Shown: positions 18,423 to 27,859 of the stretch, piece by piece
Numbering within the stretch: position 1 is the first letter of the stretch
Layout of the letters: each line of letters begins with the position of its first letter
Assembly (NCBI GenBank): GCA_012800005.1
Contig: JAAZKC010000095.1
Location: 1 to 33,965 of the forward strand
Reading direction: 5' to 3'
Source of the DNA: Acholeplasmataceae bacterium
GTDB lineage: Bacteria; Bacillota_I; Bacilli_A; Acholeplasmatales; UBA5453
Length of the DNA stretch: 33,965 nucleotides
Translations under genes and position numbers: made by a program
Notes under the pieces: generated by a model
Databases searched by the model: none
What the model saw: the letters and a program-made list of their open reading frames with translations, nothing else
Told to the model about the DNA's origin: nothing

Positions 18423-19532
18423 ATGAAAATATTAGTTACTGGTGCAAAAGGTTTTATTGGGAAAAATCTTATTGCGGAACTTAAAAATCAAAAATATGAA
18501 TATATTTATGAATACGATATAGACTCAAGTGAAGAAGATTTGGATAAATATTGTAAAGATTGTAATTTTGTTTTTCATCTTGCAGGAGTTAACAGACCAA
18601 AAGACGAAAAAGAGTTTTTAGAAGGGAATTTTGGATTTACCTCAACACTTTTAGAAACCCTTAAAAAGCATAAAAACACATGTCCTGTAATGATATCTTC
18701 ATCAATTCACGCAGAAGCGGATAACCCATATGGAAAGAGCAAAAAAATGGGAGAAAACGTTATGTTTAAGTATAGAAAAGAAACGGGGGCACCCGTTTAC
18801 GTATATCGTTTTCATAATGTTTTTGGTAAATGGGCAAGGCCAAATTATAATAGCGCTGTTGCGACATTTTCTTATAATATTGCGAGAGGTCTACCTATCA
18901 CAATTAACAATAGAGAAACAATTATGAACTTAGTTTATATTGATGATGTGATTAAAGAACTTATTAATGCATTAAACGGCAAACCAAATATAATTGAAAA
19001 CTATTGTTATGCTGAGCCAGTGTATCAAATTAAATTAGGAGAAATTGCTGATTTACTTTATTCATTTAAAAGAAGTAGAGAAGAAAGAAGTGTTCCTAAA
19101 CTAGATAATCCGTTTATTAAGAAATTATATTCTAACTACTTAAGTTATTTGGAAGAAGATGATTTTGGATATGATTTATTAATGCATAAAGATCATAGAG
19201 GTTCGTTTACAGAATTTTTAAAATCACCAGATAGGGGACAAGTTTCTATAAATATTTCTAAACCGGGCATAACTAAAGGAAATCATTGGCATCACACAAA
19301 AAATGAAAAGTTTTTAGTTGTTTATGGAACTGGTGTAGTAAGGTTTAGAAAAATAGGCGAAGAAAAAGTGATAGAATATTATGTGAGTGGAGATAAACTA
19401 CAAGTAATTGATATACCTGTAGGTTATACACATAATATAGAAAATCTTGGTACAACCGATATGGTAACAGTAATGTGGGTTAATGAAATATTTGATCCAA
19501 ACAATCCTGATACTATATATGAGGAGGTATAA
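18423..19532 (+). CDS. capF: CapF/FnlB-type reductase-cupin protein of UDP-L-FucNAc synthesis
   Basis: CapF epimerises at C3 and reduces the CapE product to UDP-N-acetyl-L-talosamine with NADPH. The ATG at 18423 gives 369 residues, the usual CapF length. The N-terminal SDR domain has GAKGFIGKNL (about 7-16), HLAGVNRP and the active site YGKSK (about 104-108). The C-terminal cupin (about 250-369) has HRGSFTEFLKS, GITKGNHWHHTKNEKF with the metal-binding histidines, and IPVGYTHNIENLG. Fusion of the SDR and cupin domains is diagnostic of CapF/FnlB/WbjC. The start is five bases after the capE stop with only a weak ribosome site, suggesting translational coupling. Confidence 0.95.
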   Translation: MKILVTGAKGFIGKNLIAELKNQKYEYIYEYDIDSSEEDLDKYCKDCNFVFHLAGVNRPKDEKEFLEGNFGFTSTLLETLKKHKNTCPVMISSSIHAEADNPYGKSKKMGENVMFKYRKETGAPVYVYRFHNVFGKWARPNYNSAVATFSYNIARGLPITINNRETIMNLVYIDDVIKELINALNGKPNIIENYCYAEPVYQIKLGEIADLLYSFKRSREERSVPKLDNPFIKKLYSNYLSYLEEDDFGYDLLMHKDHRGSFTEFLKSPDRGQVSINISKPGITKGNHWHHTKNEKFLVVYGTGVVRFRKIGEEKVIEYYVSGDKLQVIDIPVGYTHNIENLGTTDMVTVMWVNEIFDPNNPDTIYEEV

Positions 19533-19534
19533 AC

Positions 19535-20659
19535 ATGAAAAAACTAAAAGTAATGACTGTTGTTGGAACAAGACCAGAGATAATTAGATTATCATCAGTT
19601 ATTGAAGTGTTAGAAAAATCAGAAGCAATAGATCATGTTTTAGTCCATACAGGACAAAATTATGATTATGAATTAAATGAAGTATTTTTTAAAGACTTTA
19701 ATTTAAAAAAGCCTGATTATTTTCTTAATGCAGCAACAGGCACTGCAATAGAAACAATTGGTAATATTTTAATTAAGATAGATCCAATTTTTGAAAAAGA
19801 AAAACCGGATGCATTTTTAGTATTAGGAGATACTAATAGTTGCTTAACAGCTATTGCCGCAAAAAGGCGTAAAATACCCATTTTCCATATGGAGGCAGGT
19901 AATAGATGTTTTGATCAAAGAGTGCCAGAAGAAACAAATAGAAAAATAGTTGACCATATCGCAGATATTAATATGCCTTATAGCGCTATCGCAAGGGAAT
20001 ATTTATTAAATGAAGGATTTCCTGCAGATAGAATTATTAAAACAGGAAGTCCAATGTATGAAGTATTAATGAAAATGCAAGATAAAATAAACGCATCTGA
20101 TGTATTAAAAAGATTAAACCTAAAATCAGGTGAATACTTTTTAGTTTCTGCACATAGAGAAGAAAATATTGATTCAGATAATTTCTTTGAACTTGTTGAT
20201 TCTTTAAATACTATTGCAGAACTCTATAAACTTCCAATCATTATTTCTACACACCCTAGAACAAGAAAAAAGATTGAAGAAAAAGGGGTTAAGTTTAATC
20301 ATTTAATCCAAACATTAAAACCATTAGGATTTATTGATTATAATAAACTGCAAATTGAATCTAAAGCAGTTTTAAGTGATTCTGGAACAATTAGTGAAGA
20401 ATCCTCAATTCTTAAGTTTAGAGCTCTTAATATAAGAGAAGCGCATGAAAGACCAGAAGCTTATGAAGAAGCAGCAGTAATGATGGTTGGATTAAATAAA
20501 GAAAGAATCCTACAAGGATTAAAAGTATTAGAAACACAAACAAAAGATTTAATAAGATTACCATACGATTATAGTATGCCTAATGTATCAAATAAGGTAT
20601 TAAGAATCATTTTAGGGTATACTGATTATGCTAATAGAAAGGTATGGAATAAAAAATGA
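19535..20659 (+). CDS. capG: UDP-L-talosamine 2-epimerase (CapG/FnlC)
   Basis: This last step turns UDP-N-acetyl-L-talosamine into UDP-N-acetyl-L-fucosamine. The 374-residue protein belongs to the non-hydrolysing UDP-GlcNAc 2-epimerase family: VGTRPEIIRLSSVIEVL, HTGQNYDYELNEVFF, VLGDTNSCL, HMEAGNRCFDQRVPEETNRKIVDHIAD, SAHREENID and DSGTISEESSIL. The RPEIIRLS start, the GNRCFDQ loop and the position after capE and capF mark it as the CapG/FnlC branch. A second family member at 29600-30694 is the WecB/MnaA branch. A strong GAGGAGGT site precedes the ATG, two bases after the capF stop. Its TGA overlaps the next ATG. Confidence 0.94.
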   Translation: MKKLKVMTVVGTRPEIIRLSSVIEVLEKSEAIDHVLVHTGQNYDYELNEVFFKDFNLKKPDYFLNAATGTAIETIGNILIKIDPIFEKEKPDAFLVLGDTNSCLTAIAAKRRKIPIFHMEAGNRCFDQRVPEETNRKIVDHIADINMPYSAIAREYLLNEGFPADRIIKTGSPMYEVLMKMQDKINASDVLKRLNLKSGEYFLVSAHREENIDSDNFFELVDSLNTIAELYKLPIIISTHPRTRKKIEEKGVKFNHLIQTLKPLGFIDYNKLQIESKAVLSDSGTISEESSILKFRALNIREAHERPEAYEEAAVMMVGLNKERILQGLKVLETQTKDLIRLPYDYSMPNVSNKVLRIILGYTDYANRKVWNKK

Positions 20660-21795
20660 ATAAAAGAGAATATCAAATATGTATTAATTGTGTAATGGAT
20701 ACCACGGATTCTAAAATAACTTTTAATAATGAGGGGATGTGCGATCATTGCCAACATTTTTATGGGAATATTAAACCAAAATGGATTGTTAATGAAAAAA
20801 GTAAAGAGAAACTAGAAAATATAGTTGCAAAAATTAAAAAGAAAAACAAAAAAAGAAAATATGACTGTATTATTGGATTATCTGGTGGAATGGATAGCAC
20901 ATATTTATTATATTATGCTAAAGAGGTGCTAGGATTAAGACCTTTAGTTTTTGCTGTTGATACAGGCTGGAATTTACCAGTAGCAGATAAAAACATTGAC
21001 AATTTACTTAAAGGATTAAATTTAGAAAAAATAGACTATAAAATAGATAAAGAAGAAATGAGAGACCTTCAACTTGCCTTTTTTAAATCACAAGTTCCAT
21101 ATCAAGATATGCCTCAAGATCATGTTATTTTTGCTTCGCTATATAATTTTGCTGTCAAGAGTAAAATAAAATATATTCTTACTGGAGGAAATTTATCAAC
21201 GGAGTCAATGAGGGAGCCAAATGAATGGGTTTATATGAATGATTTGAGAATGATGAAAGATATTTATAAGAAGTTTAGTAAGAAAAAGAAAATTAAGAAA
21301 TTACCTACCGCAAGTATTTTCAAATATAAAATATATTACAAATATTTCAAAGGAATGAAAGTTTATAGACCATTAGATTTGATTCCTTATTCAAAACAAA
21401 TTGCATTAGACACATTGACTGAAAAGTTTTCTTATGAACCGTATGCAAATAAACATTATGAAAGTCGCTTAACTAGGTTTTATGAAGGGTATTGGTTATA
21501 CCATAAATTTGGCTACGATAAAAGAAAAGCTTATTTTTCTAGTTTGATTGTTTCAAATCAAATGACAAGAGAAGAAGCCTTGGAAACTTTAAAAAAACCA
21601 CCTTATGATGAAAAAGAAGCATTAGAAGATATGAGAATCATTGTAGAAAAATTAGGTATTACGGTAGAAGAATTTAAAATTATGATGAAAGAACCAAATA
21701 AAACATATAAAGACTATAAAAACTCTTTTTGGTTAATTAAATTTGGTGTTTGGATTTCTAAAAAACTAGGATTATCTAAAATGCAATATCGTTAA
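20656..21795 (+). CDS. N-acetyl sugar amidotransferase (WbuX/PseA/WbpG family)
   Basis: Members convert the N-acetyl group of a nucleotide-linked sugar to an acetamidino group. The 379-residue protein has an N-terminal zinc-type cysteine set (CINC near residue 9 and CDHC near 30), the PP-loop ATP pyrophosphatase motif GLSGGMDSTYLLYYA (about 75-89), AVDTGWN and LTGGNLSTESMREP (about 175-188). The C-terminal region RLTRFYEGYWLYHKFGYDKRKA is typical of the family. Because it follows capE-capF-capG directly, the likely target is UDP-L-FucNAc, giving L-FucNAm. Known members work with HisH- and HisF-like ammonia suppliers, but none is present in this window. A basic stretch (SKKKKIKKL) is also seen. 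Confidence 0.9.
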   Translation: MNKREYQICINCVMDTTDSKITFNNEGMCDHCQHFYGNIKPKWIVNEKSKEKLENIVAKIKKKNKKRKYDCIIGLSGGMDSTYLLYYAKEVLGLRPLVFAVDTGWNLPVADKNIDNLLKGLNLEKIDYKIDKEEMRDLQLAFFKSQVPYQDMPQDHVIFASLYNFAVKSKIKYILTGGNLSTESMREPNEWVYMNDLRMMKDIYKKFSKKKKIKKLPTASIFKYKIYYKYFKGMKVYRPLDLIPYSKQIALDTLTEKFSYEPYANKHYESRLTRFYEGYWLYHKFGYDKRKAYFSSLIVSNQMTREEALETLKKPPYDEKEALEDMRIIVEKLGITVEEFKIMMKEPNKTYKDYKNSFWLIKFGVWISKKLGLSKMQYR

Positions 21796-21884
21796 TTAAA
21801 TGATAAAAATAAAGCTAATTGAAAAATTTTTAAAAAGACTTCAAATAATTTTAAAAGTATAGAAAGAGAAGGTAGTTTAAAAAA

Positions 21885-22973
21885 ATGAATGAAAACAAAT
21901 CAAAAGTGTGCATAGTTTCAACGGTCAATTTAATGCATATGACTTTGGTAAGTTTATATACTAGTTATTTTCAAAAAAACGAAATCCCCTATGATATTAT
22001 TTATATTGATAAATATGGAATCAATGAATCTAATGAAGCTGCTAATGTTTATAAATTTCGCTCTAAAAACACAAAAAACAAGATTTCTAAGATTATTAAT
22101 GTTTTAAAATTCACATCTTATGCAAAAAAAATAATTAAAAAAAACAATTATGAATTAATAATAGTTTGGAATGAGTTAACAGCAATATTGATGAGTAATT
22201 TTTTAGCAAAAAAGCACAAAGAAAAGTATATTATTAACATTAGAGATTATGGTTTTAATGATTTATCGTTAATAAAAAAACGAACACAAAAAGTAATTAA
22301 AAATTCTTCATTAACAATGGTATCATCTGATAGATTTTTAGAATTTTTACCAAACAGCAATAAATATTTATTTGTACATAGTTTTAATCAAAAAATTTTT
22401 GAAAACAATAATTTTAAATATACAAAAAAGGATATGGGACAACCAATAACTATTTTATTTATAGGAAAGTTATCATATCCACAAGAATCAAAAGAATTTA
22501 TAAAAAAATTAGGTAATGATAATAGATTTAGTCTTAAATTTGTTGGGGTTGGTACAGAAAGTCTTAAATCTTTTATTGTCGAAAATAAAATTAACAATGT
22601 TGAATTACTTGGATCGTTTCGACCTGATGAAACTGCAAAGTATTTAGAAAAGGCAGATATAATTAATAATCTTTATAGATTTGGAACAATTGCTGAAGAC
22701 ACAGCATTATCAATTAAATTGTATTATGCTATATATTTAAATATCCCAATTCTAACTTACGATAATACCAACACTAATAAGTATGCAGAAAAAGCGGGAA
22801 TAAATATAACTATACCTAATGAAGAACCGATGAACTTGGCTGACTTTATCTATACACAATACCAACAGTGGGATGAAAAAATTGCGAGGCAAAAAACTAA
22901 TGTTGTTATGACAGAAATAATTGATAGTCATAATAAATTACATGACAAATTAAATGAATTACTAAAGGACTAA
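21885..22973 (+). CDS. Glycosyltransferase, GT4-like
   Basis: A 362-residue GT-B-like protein. The N-terminus KVCIVSTVNLMHMTLVSLYTSYF looks like an acceptor-domain first strand and helix. The C-terminal donor domain is seen from ITILFIGKLSYPQESKEF (about 187), FVGVGTESLKSF, VELLGSFRPDETAKYLEKADIINNLY and SIKLYYAIYLNIPILTYDNT. This matches the general shape of GT4-type capsule glycosyltransferases, but the family signature EX7E is replaced by DTALSIKLYYAI, so the assignment to a GT family is tentative. The donor and linkage are unknown. An 89-bp gap separates it from the previous gene, and the next gene begins one base after its stop. Confidence 0.78.
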   Translation: MNENKSKVCIVSTVNLMHMTLVSLYTSYFQKNEIPYDIIYIDKYGINESNEAANVYKFRSKNTKNKISKIINVLKFTSYAKKIIKKNNYELIIVWNELTAILMSNFLAKKHKEKYIINIRDYGFNDLSLIKKRTQKVIKNSSLTMVSSDRFLEFLPNSNKYLFVHSFNQKIFENNNFKYTKKDMGQPITILFIGKLSYPQESKEFIKKLGNDNRFSLKFVGVGTESLKSFIVENKINNVELLGSFRPDETAKYLEKADIINNLYRFGTIAEDTALSIKLYYAIYLNIPILTYDNTNTNKYAEKAGINITIPNEEPMNLADFIYTQYQQWDEKIARQKTNVVMTEIIDSHNKLHDKLNELLKD

Positions 22974-22974
22974 T

Positions 22975-24066
22975 ATGACAAAAAGAATTTTATTTATAAT
23001 AAACAATTTAGGATATGGTGGCGCACAAAAGATACAAGTTTTTTTGGCGAATATGGCGTCAAACGATTTTGAAAATGTAGATATTGTTGTACTGTTTGGG
23101 ACACAATGTGTATTCAATATTGATGATAAAGTCAATGTTAAGTATTTAAGTAACAAACAAAAGAAAAGAAATATTATATTAAAAATATTTTTATATTTTA
23201 AAATTGTTTTTCAACTTAGAAAAGTAATTAAAAGACGCAAACCAAAAGTAATAATTTCTTTTAGTAGTGAAGAAGTATTATTAGCCCACCTTGCTTCATT
23301 ATTTAGAAAAGTAAAAATATTGGGATCTGAAAGATATAACCCACTTGGATTGACAAAAAAAGGCAAGAAAAAGAATAGATTTTATTTTTCTTTTGCTGAT
23401 CATATGGTTTTACAAGTACCAACTTTAATTGATTTTTATAATAGAAAGGATATTACAGTTATTCCTAATCCGTATTTTTCAGAAGTGGAAATAGAACCAT
23501 GCAAAGAAGAAAGAAATAATAAAATAGTTGCTGTTTCTGCAAGATTTGAATACAGAAAGGGAATAGATGTATTATTAAATGCATTTTCATTATTTCAGAA
23601 AAAATATCCTAATTATGAATTAGAAATATACGGAGATGGTGAATTAAAATCATCATATCTTGATATGATTGAAACAAAAAAAATAAAAAACGTGACTATT
23701 TATCCAAGCAAACGCAATATTATTCAGTTTTTGAAATGCTCCAAAATGTTTATTTTACCTTCCAGAGAAGAAGGAATGCCAAATATATTAATTGAGGCTC
23801 TTGGAGCAGGAATACCATCAATATCAGCAGATTGTCCTCCTGGAGGCCCAAGGTTTTTATCTAAAACTGAAACAAGACTGCTACTATATGATGTCGAAGA
23901 TTATAATAAATTATCTGAAAAAATGATAGAATTAGCTATAAATCAAGAACTTTCAAAAACTTTAAGTTCAAATGCATTGTCAATTAGGGAAGAGTTGAAT
24001 CCCCAAAAAATATACAACAAATGGAGAAAAGTCATTATTCAATTGGTAGGTGATTTAGGTGAATAA
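22975..24066 (+). CDS. GT4 glycosyltransferase
   Basis: A 363-residue GT-B enzyme of GT4. It starts KRILFIINNLGYGGAQKIQVFLANMA, with the GGAxK/R motif of the acceptor domain. The donor domain shows VAVSARFEYRKGIDVLLNAFSLFQKKYPNYELEIYGDGEL (about 182-221) and the retaining-enzyme signature SREEGMPNILIEALGAGIPSISADCPPGGPRFL (about 264-296), including the EX7E pair that contacts the donor. Such enzymes add one sugar to the lipid-linked repeat unit. The PPGGPR string is common in GalNAc- or GlcNAc-like transferases, but the donor cannot be fixed. AAGGA precedes the ATG, and the 3' end overlaps the polymerase gene by eight bases. Confidence 0.92.
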   Translation: MTKRILFIINNLGYGGAQKIQVFLANMASNDFENVDIVVLFGTQCVFNIDDKVNVKYLSNKQKKRNIILKIFLYFKIVFQLRKVIKRRKPKVIISFSSEEVLLAHLASLFRKVKILGSERYNPLGLTKKGKKKNRFYFSFADHMVLQVPTLIDFYNRKDITVIPNPYFSEVEIEPCKEERNNKIVAVSARFEYRKGIDVLLNAFSLFQKKYPNYELEIYGDGELKSSYLDMIETKKIKNVTIYPSKRNIIQFLKCSKMFILPSREEGMPNILIEALGAGIPSISADCPPGGPRFLSKTETRLLLYDVEDYNKLSEKMIELAINQELSKTLSSNALSIREELNPQKIYNKWRKVIIQLVGDLGE

Positions 24067-25486
24067 AAATATAAAAAGATTAATTTTACAAATTTTAAAT
24101 ATCGTTTTAACAATAATACTTATTTATCTATTTACTACACACCATAATCTTTCTAAAATTACTATTCGTTCAGTATCTGCTTTGGGTTTAGTTATTTTGT
24201 TTGCACAAATTTTTCAATTTTTAATATTAAAGATTAAATTTTATGATTTTAGAGTCTGGTTTATTTTGTTGTTTAATTTATTTCTCCTTGGAAGAATATA
24301 TATAATGTATTTTAATCCGAATTATAACTTTTTTTGGATTCAATTTAATCAATATCCTATAGGATTAATATTAAAAACAATTTTTTATAGTGTTGTTGTA
24401 GGACAGGTATTTTTTACAAGTTTTTTGTTTTTTAATAATAGGCCTATCAGATATAAATTTATTAATAACTTTATTGATGACAAACGGTTCATATATAGAG
24501 TGGGAATAATTATGTTTGTAATTTCTTTTCCTTTCAGACTATTTATCGATATAATATTCATAATAAGAGTACAAGCGTCGGGTTCTTTTTTGTCAGTGGA
24601 GGCTTGGAGTGGAATCTCTGATATATTAGCCACGTTTTTTGTCCCAAGCATAATTTTTTTATTAAATAGTGTAGAAAAAAATAAGAGGAAAAGCATTTTA
24701 ATATTAAGTATATTATATTTTGTTTTAGTAATGGCCTTAACGGGCGATAGAAGGTATCAAACTACTGGAATAATAGCAATTACGCTATCGTATTTTGTTT
24801 TAAAAAATAACAAATTAAAATTTTGGAATTTTGTTAAGTTATCAGTGTTTGCATACTTAGGATTGACTTTTTTGGTTATTTTAAGAAATGTTAGAAGTGG
24901 CTCAATAAATGATATTGATGTAATATTTAGTAAAATACAAACACTATCTTATGGTTTTGATATAATAATTGAAACAATGTCAGAGTTTGGATTAAGTTTT
25001 TTTTCATTGTTAGCAATAATTCAACATATTCCAGCAAATTACCCTTATCTTAATGGGCTTTCCTTTTACGGTTCAATTCTTTCTTTATTACCTGTTGGTT
25101 GGTTGTTTGGAGATTTTTTTAAAGTTGTTTCTATTTCATATACAATAAATAAATTTCCAGGAGGCTATCCTGTGGGGGCAACGATTGCAGGAGATTTTTA
25201 TGCTAATTTTGGAAGTTTGTCATTTATATTTATATTTATTTTTGGTTTATTTTTGAGTAAAATTTTTAATTTACCATCTAAATCAGATAAACAATTTCAT
25301 TATTCATTAAGTATTTATTTTTCATTATTTTATGTTTTAATAAACTTAGTTCGAGCGAGTTTTTTTGAGGTTTTTAGAGCTTCAATATATATTTATATTG
25401 TACCTATCGTTATAGGTTTTGTATTTTATAATTTTGTAAACAGGGGGAATTTAAATGAGAATAGTTATAGTAACGCTTTACAATAG
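24059..25486 (+). CDS. wzy: Wzy-type oligosaccharide repeat-unit polymerase
   Basis: A 475-residue membrane protein with about 11-12 hydrophobic segments. It opens with RLILQILNIVLTIILIYLF and closes with YIYIVPIVIGFVFYNFV. A long loop lies between about 275 and 355 and contains YPYLNGLSFYGSILSLLPVGW and GGYPVGATIAGDFYANFG. The latter resembles the conserved loop of O-antigen/oligosaccharide repeat-unit polymerases, as does the arginine in VILRNVRSG. The start is GTG at 24059 after AGGTGAT. Wzy joins undecaprenyl-linked units on the outer face of the membrane. Sequence identity within this family is always low, so the call rests on topology, loop motif and position next to glycosyltransferases and a flippase. 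Confidence 0.85.
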   Translation: MNKNIKRLILQILNIVLTIILIYLFTTHHNLSKITIRSVSALGLVILFAQIFQFLILKIKFYDFRVWFILLFNLFLLGRIYIMYFNPNYNFFWIQFNQYPIGLILKTIFYSVVVGQVFFTSFLFFNNRPIRYKFINNFIDDKRFIYRVGIIMFVISFPFRLFIDIIFIIRVQASGSFLSVEAWSGISDILATFFVPSIIFLLNSVEKNKRKSILILSILYFVLVMALTGDRRYQTTGIIAITLSYFVLKNNKLKFWNFVKLSVFAYLGLTFLVILRNVRSGSINDIDVIFSKIQTLSYGFDIIIETMSEFGLSFFSLLAIIQHIPANYPYLNGLSFYGSILSLLPVGWLFGDFFKVVSISYTINKFPGGYPVGATIAGDFYANFGSLSFIFIFIFGLFLSKIFNLPSKSDKQFHYSLSIYFSLFYVLINLVRASFFEVFRASIYIYIVPIVIGFVFYNFVNRGNLNENSYSNALQ

Positions 25487-26510
25487 TATAAATTCAGGTA
25501 GTTATTTGCAGGCATATAGTTTAAAAACATATCTTGAAAGTCTCGGATACGATGTTTTCTTTTTTAAAAACAAAGCAAGAAAACCATTTTTAGATTTATT
25601 TTTTGTAATTTTAAAAAGCATAGTGCTTTTTAAATTTAAGAACGCTAATTTTGCTTACAAAAAATATAGAAAATTCAAAAAAAATCAAAAGGTCTTTAAA
25701 ATAACCTCTCGAATTAATAGAGAAGACATTGTGATATATGGTAGTGATGAAATTTGGAATATTAAAAGAGACAACATCAAGAAATATGAGTATTTTTTTG
25801 GGAATCCGGCGTATAATTCCTTGAGCTTTTCACCTTCAATAAATAGATCAACTAAGGATGATTTTGCAAATTATCCTCAACTAGTTGAGAACTTGAAATC
25901 AATAAAATTTGTAAGCGTGCGAGATTATCACTCAAAGAAAGAATTAGAGCCTTTATTGTCTAAAAATATTCAGGTAACTACCGATCCAACAATGCTTATA
26001 AATTTTAAAAAAGAGGGTGTTTCAAAAAATGTCAATAATATTATAAAAGAAAAATACATATTATTATATTCATATCCTAATCATTTCAAAAATATTCAAA
26101 TTGAATCATTAAGAAGTTTTGCAGAAAATAACAATTTAAAAATTGTATCCAGCAATCATTTGTTTGATTGGTGTGATGAATCAATCCCAACCTCTCCATT
26201 TGAATTATTAGAACTGTTTAAAAATGCAGAATATGTTGTAACTGACACTTTTCACGGAACAGTATTTTCACTTTTATTTAAGAAAAAATTTGTTACATAT
26301 GCTAGCGATAATATTAAAATTCACGAGTTGGTTAAGCAATTTGGGTGCGAATGTACTATTATAAAAACCAATAGCGATTTTAAAGAATTAATAAAAAATC
26401 AATTGGATTATGAACAAATAAGTGGAAAAATTAAAGAAAAATCACACGCATCTCAAAAATTTTTAAAAGAAAGTTTAGGTGCTTTATTGAATGAAAAAAA
26501 TATTATCTAA
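25455..26510 (+). CDS. Polysaccharide pyruvyl transferase family protein
   Basis: A 351-residue member of the PS_pyruv_trans family (CsaB/ExoV-like fold). It begins MRIVIVTLYNSINSGSYLQAYSLKTYLESLGYDVFFF and has IVIYGSDEIWNI (about 92-103). Further motifs are FVSVRDYHSKKELEPLL with TTDPTMLI (about 152-181), and the hallmark VVTDTFHGTVFSLLFKKKFVTYA (about 260-282). These enzymes transfer pyruvate from PEP to form a ketal on a sugar. Some relatives without PEP activity exist in capsule clusters, so the reaction is inferred. The ATG follows GGGGGA and lies inside the 3' end of the polymerase gene (32-base overlap). Its own 3' end overlaps the flippase gene by 20 bases. Confidence 0.87.
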   Translation: MRIVIVTLYNSINSGSYLQAYSLKTYLESLGYDVFFFKNKARKPFLDLFFVILKSIVLFKFKNANFAYKKYRKFKKNQKVFKITSRINREDIVIYGSDEIWNIKRDNIKKYEYFFGNPAYNSLSFSPSINRSTKDDFANYPQLVENLKSIKFVSVRDYHSKKELEPLLSKNIQVTTDPTMLINFKKEGVSKNVNNIIKEKYILLYSYPNHFKNIQIESLRSFAENNNLKIVSSNHLFDWCDESIPTSPFELLELFKNAEYVVTDTFHGTVFSLLFKKKFVTYASDNIKIHELVKQFGCECTIIKTNSDFKELIKNQLDYEQISGKIKEKSHASQKFLKESLGALLNEKNII

Positions 26511-27747
26511 CAATTATTTTGTTTCTTTAGTATCAAAAATAATAACAACACTTATAGCTGTACTAAATTCTATAATGATTAATAGATATTTAGGTCCAAC
26601 ATTAAAAGGCGAATATACTGTTATTATTAATACAATTGCTATATTAGTATTAGTCTTAAATTTGGGCATTTATCAAACATATCCAATTTTCAAGAAAAAA
26701 GAATTAGAAAATGTTAAAAACATATTTTTAAATAATATATTTTTATTATTTGTTATTATGTTTTCGGTTGCAATAATAATATCTTTTTTTATTAAAAATT
26801 TATTTGTTTTAGTTATATTATTAACACCTTTAATGGTGTTATCAAGGCAACTTAACTTCATTATTTTAGTTGAAAAACCAAATACAAGAAACTTAATAAA
26901 TATTTTAGATACTCTGTTTTATTTTGGAATCATATTAATTGTTTATTTTTTTATACCTTTTTCTGCAGATTCACTAAACTATATTATTTCTGCAATGTTT
27001 GCAAAAGAGATTATTTTTGTTTTATTATCAGTTATCTTTTTTAAAATTAAATTTAATTATAAAGATATTAATATAAAGATTTTATTTAAAAGTATTAAAA
27101 TGGGGTTTATACCAATGTTAATAGTGTTATTGTTAAATTTAAATTATAAAATAGATACATTAATACTAAAATTGTTTGTTGATTATTATTACATAGGGAT
27201 ATATAGTGTTGGTGTCCTATTAGCAGAACAAGTTTGGCTTGTTACAGATGCATTTAAAGAAATTTTATTTTCTAGAATGGCAAAAGAAGCGGGATATAGC
27301 GAAACTGTTTTTGTTGCAAAAATAAATATTTATGGAGTTTGGATAGTTATGTTTTTAATGCTTTTTTTAGGTAAATATATTATTAATTTTTTATATGGTC
27401 AAGAATATGTTGAAGCTCACTATATTACCGTGATAATGTTGTTTGGTGTATCAGGTATGACTATTTATAAAATATTGTATCCTTATTATTTAGCAAATAA
27501 CCTAAGAACAATATCTTTAATAATATTAGCAATAAGTACATCAATTAACATTATTTTAAATTTTATTTTAATTCCATTTTTTGGAATAATGGGAGCAGCG
27601 AGTGTTGCGGCAATATCATACATGGTTTGCGGAATAGCCTATATGATAGATTTTAATAAACGAACAAACAGTAAAATAAGTGATTTTCTATTGATAAAAA
27701 AAACAGACTTTAAAAAATTTAAAAGTTTATTTAGTAAAGGAGAATAG
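26491..27747 (+). CDS. wzx: Wzx-type oligosaccharide flippase
   Basis: A 418-residue MATE/MOP-superfamily transporter with about 12 membrane helices. It begins NNYFVSLVSKIITTLIAVLNSIMINRYLGPTLKGEYTVI, the typical start of polysaccharide flippases (RYLGP...GEY). Near residues 205-250 it has LLNLNYKIDTLILKLFVDYYYIGIYSVGVLLAEQVW, the usual DxLIL..F....IGIYSVA-like segment. The last helices include FFGIMGAASVAAISYMV. It would turn lipid-linked repeat units over to the outer face for Wzy. Its ATG lies 20 bases inside the pyruvyl transferase gene, so the genes are coupled. The 112 bases that follow hold a promoter for a second transcription unit. Confidence 0.92.
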   Translation: MKKILSNNYFVSLVSKIITTLIAVLNSIMINRYLGPTLKGEYTVIINTIAILVLVLNLGIYQTYPIFKKKELENVKNIFLNNIFLLFVIMFSVAIIISFFIKNLFVLVILLTPLMVLSRQLNFIILVEKPNTRNLINILDTLFYFGIILIVYFFIPFSADSLNYIISAMFAKEIIFVLLSVIFFKIKFNYKDINIKILFKSIKMGFIPMLIVLLLNLNYKIDTLILKLFVDYYYIGIYSVGVLLAEQVWLVTDAFKEILFSRMAKEAGYSETVFVAKINIYGVWIVMFLMLFLGKYIINFLYGQEYVEAHYITVIMLFGVSGMTIYKILYPYYLANNLRTISLIILAISTSINIILNFILIPFFGIMGAASVAAISYMVCGIAYMIDFNKRTNSKISDFLLIKKTDFKKFKSLFSKGE

Positions 27748-27800
27748 AAAAAAAAGCATAAATAAAAACTAATATTAAGAACTTAAAAACTATAAAAAGT

Positions 27801-27809
27801 TGTTATAAT
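27801..27809 (+). promoter_or_regulatory. Extended -10 promoter inside the cluster
   Basis: TGTTATAAT is an exact TGnTATAAT extended -10, 50 bases before the acetyltransferase start. There is no good -35, which extended -10 promoters can do without. It would start a second transcript covering the acetyltransferase, dehydrogenase and epimerase genes. Confidence 0.65.
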
Positions 27810-27859
27810 AATTTAGAGGTTGTAATCAAAGTTTTAAGAATCACGAAACAGGAGGAATT

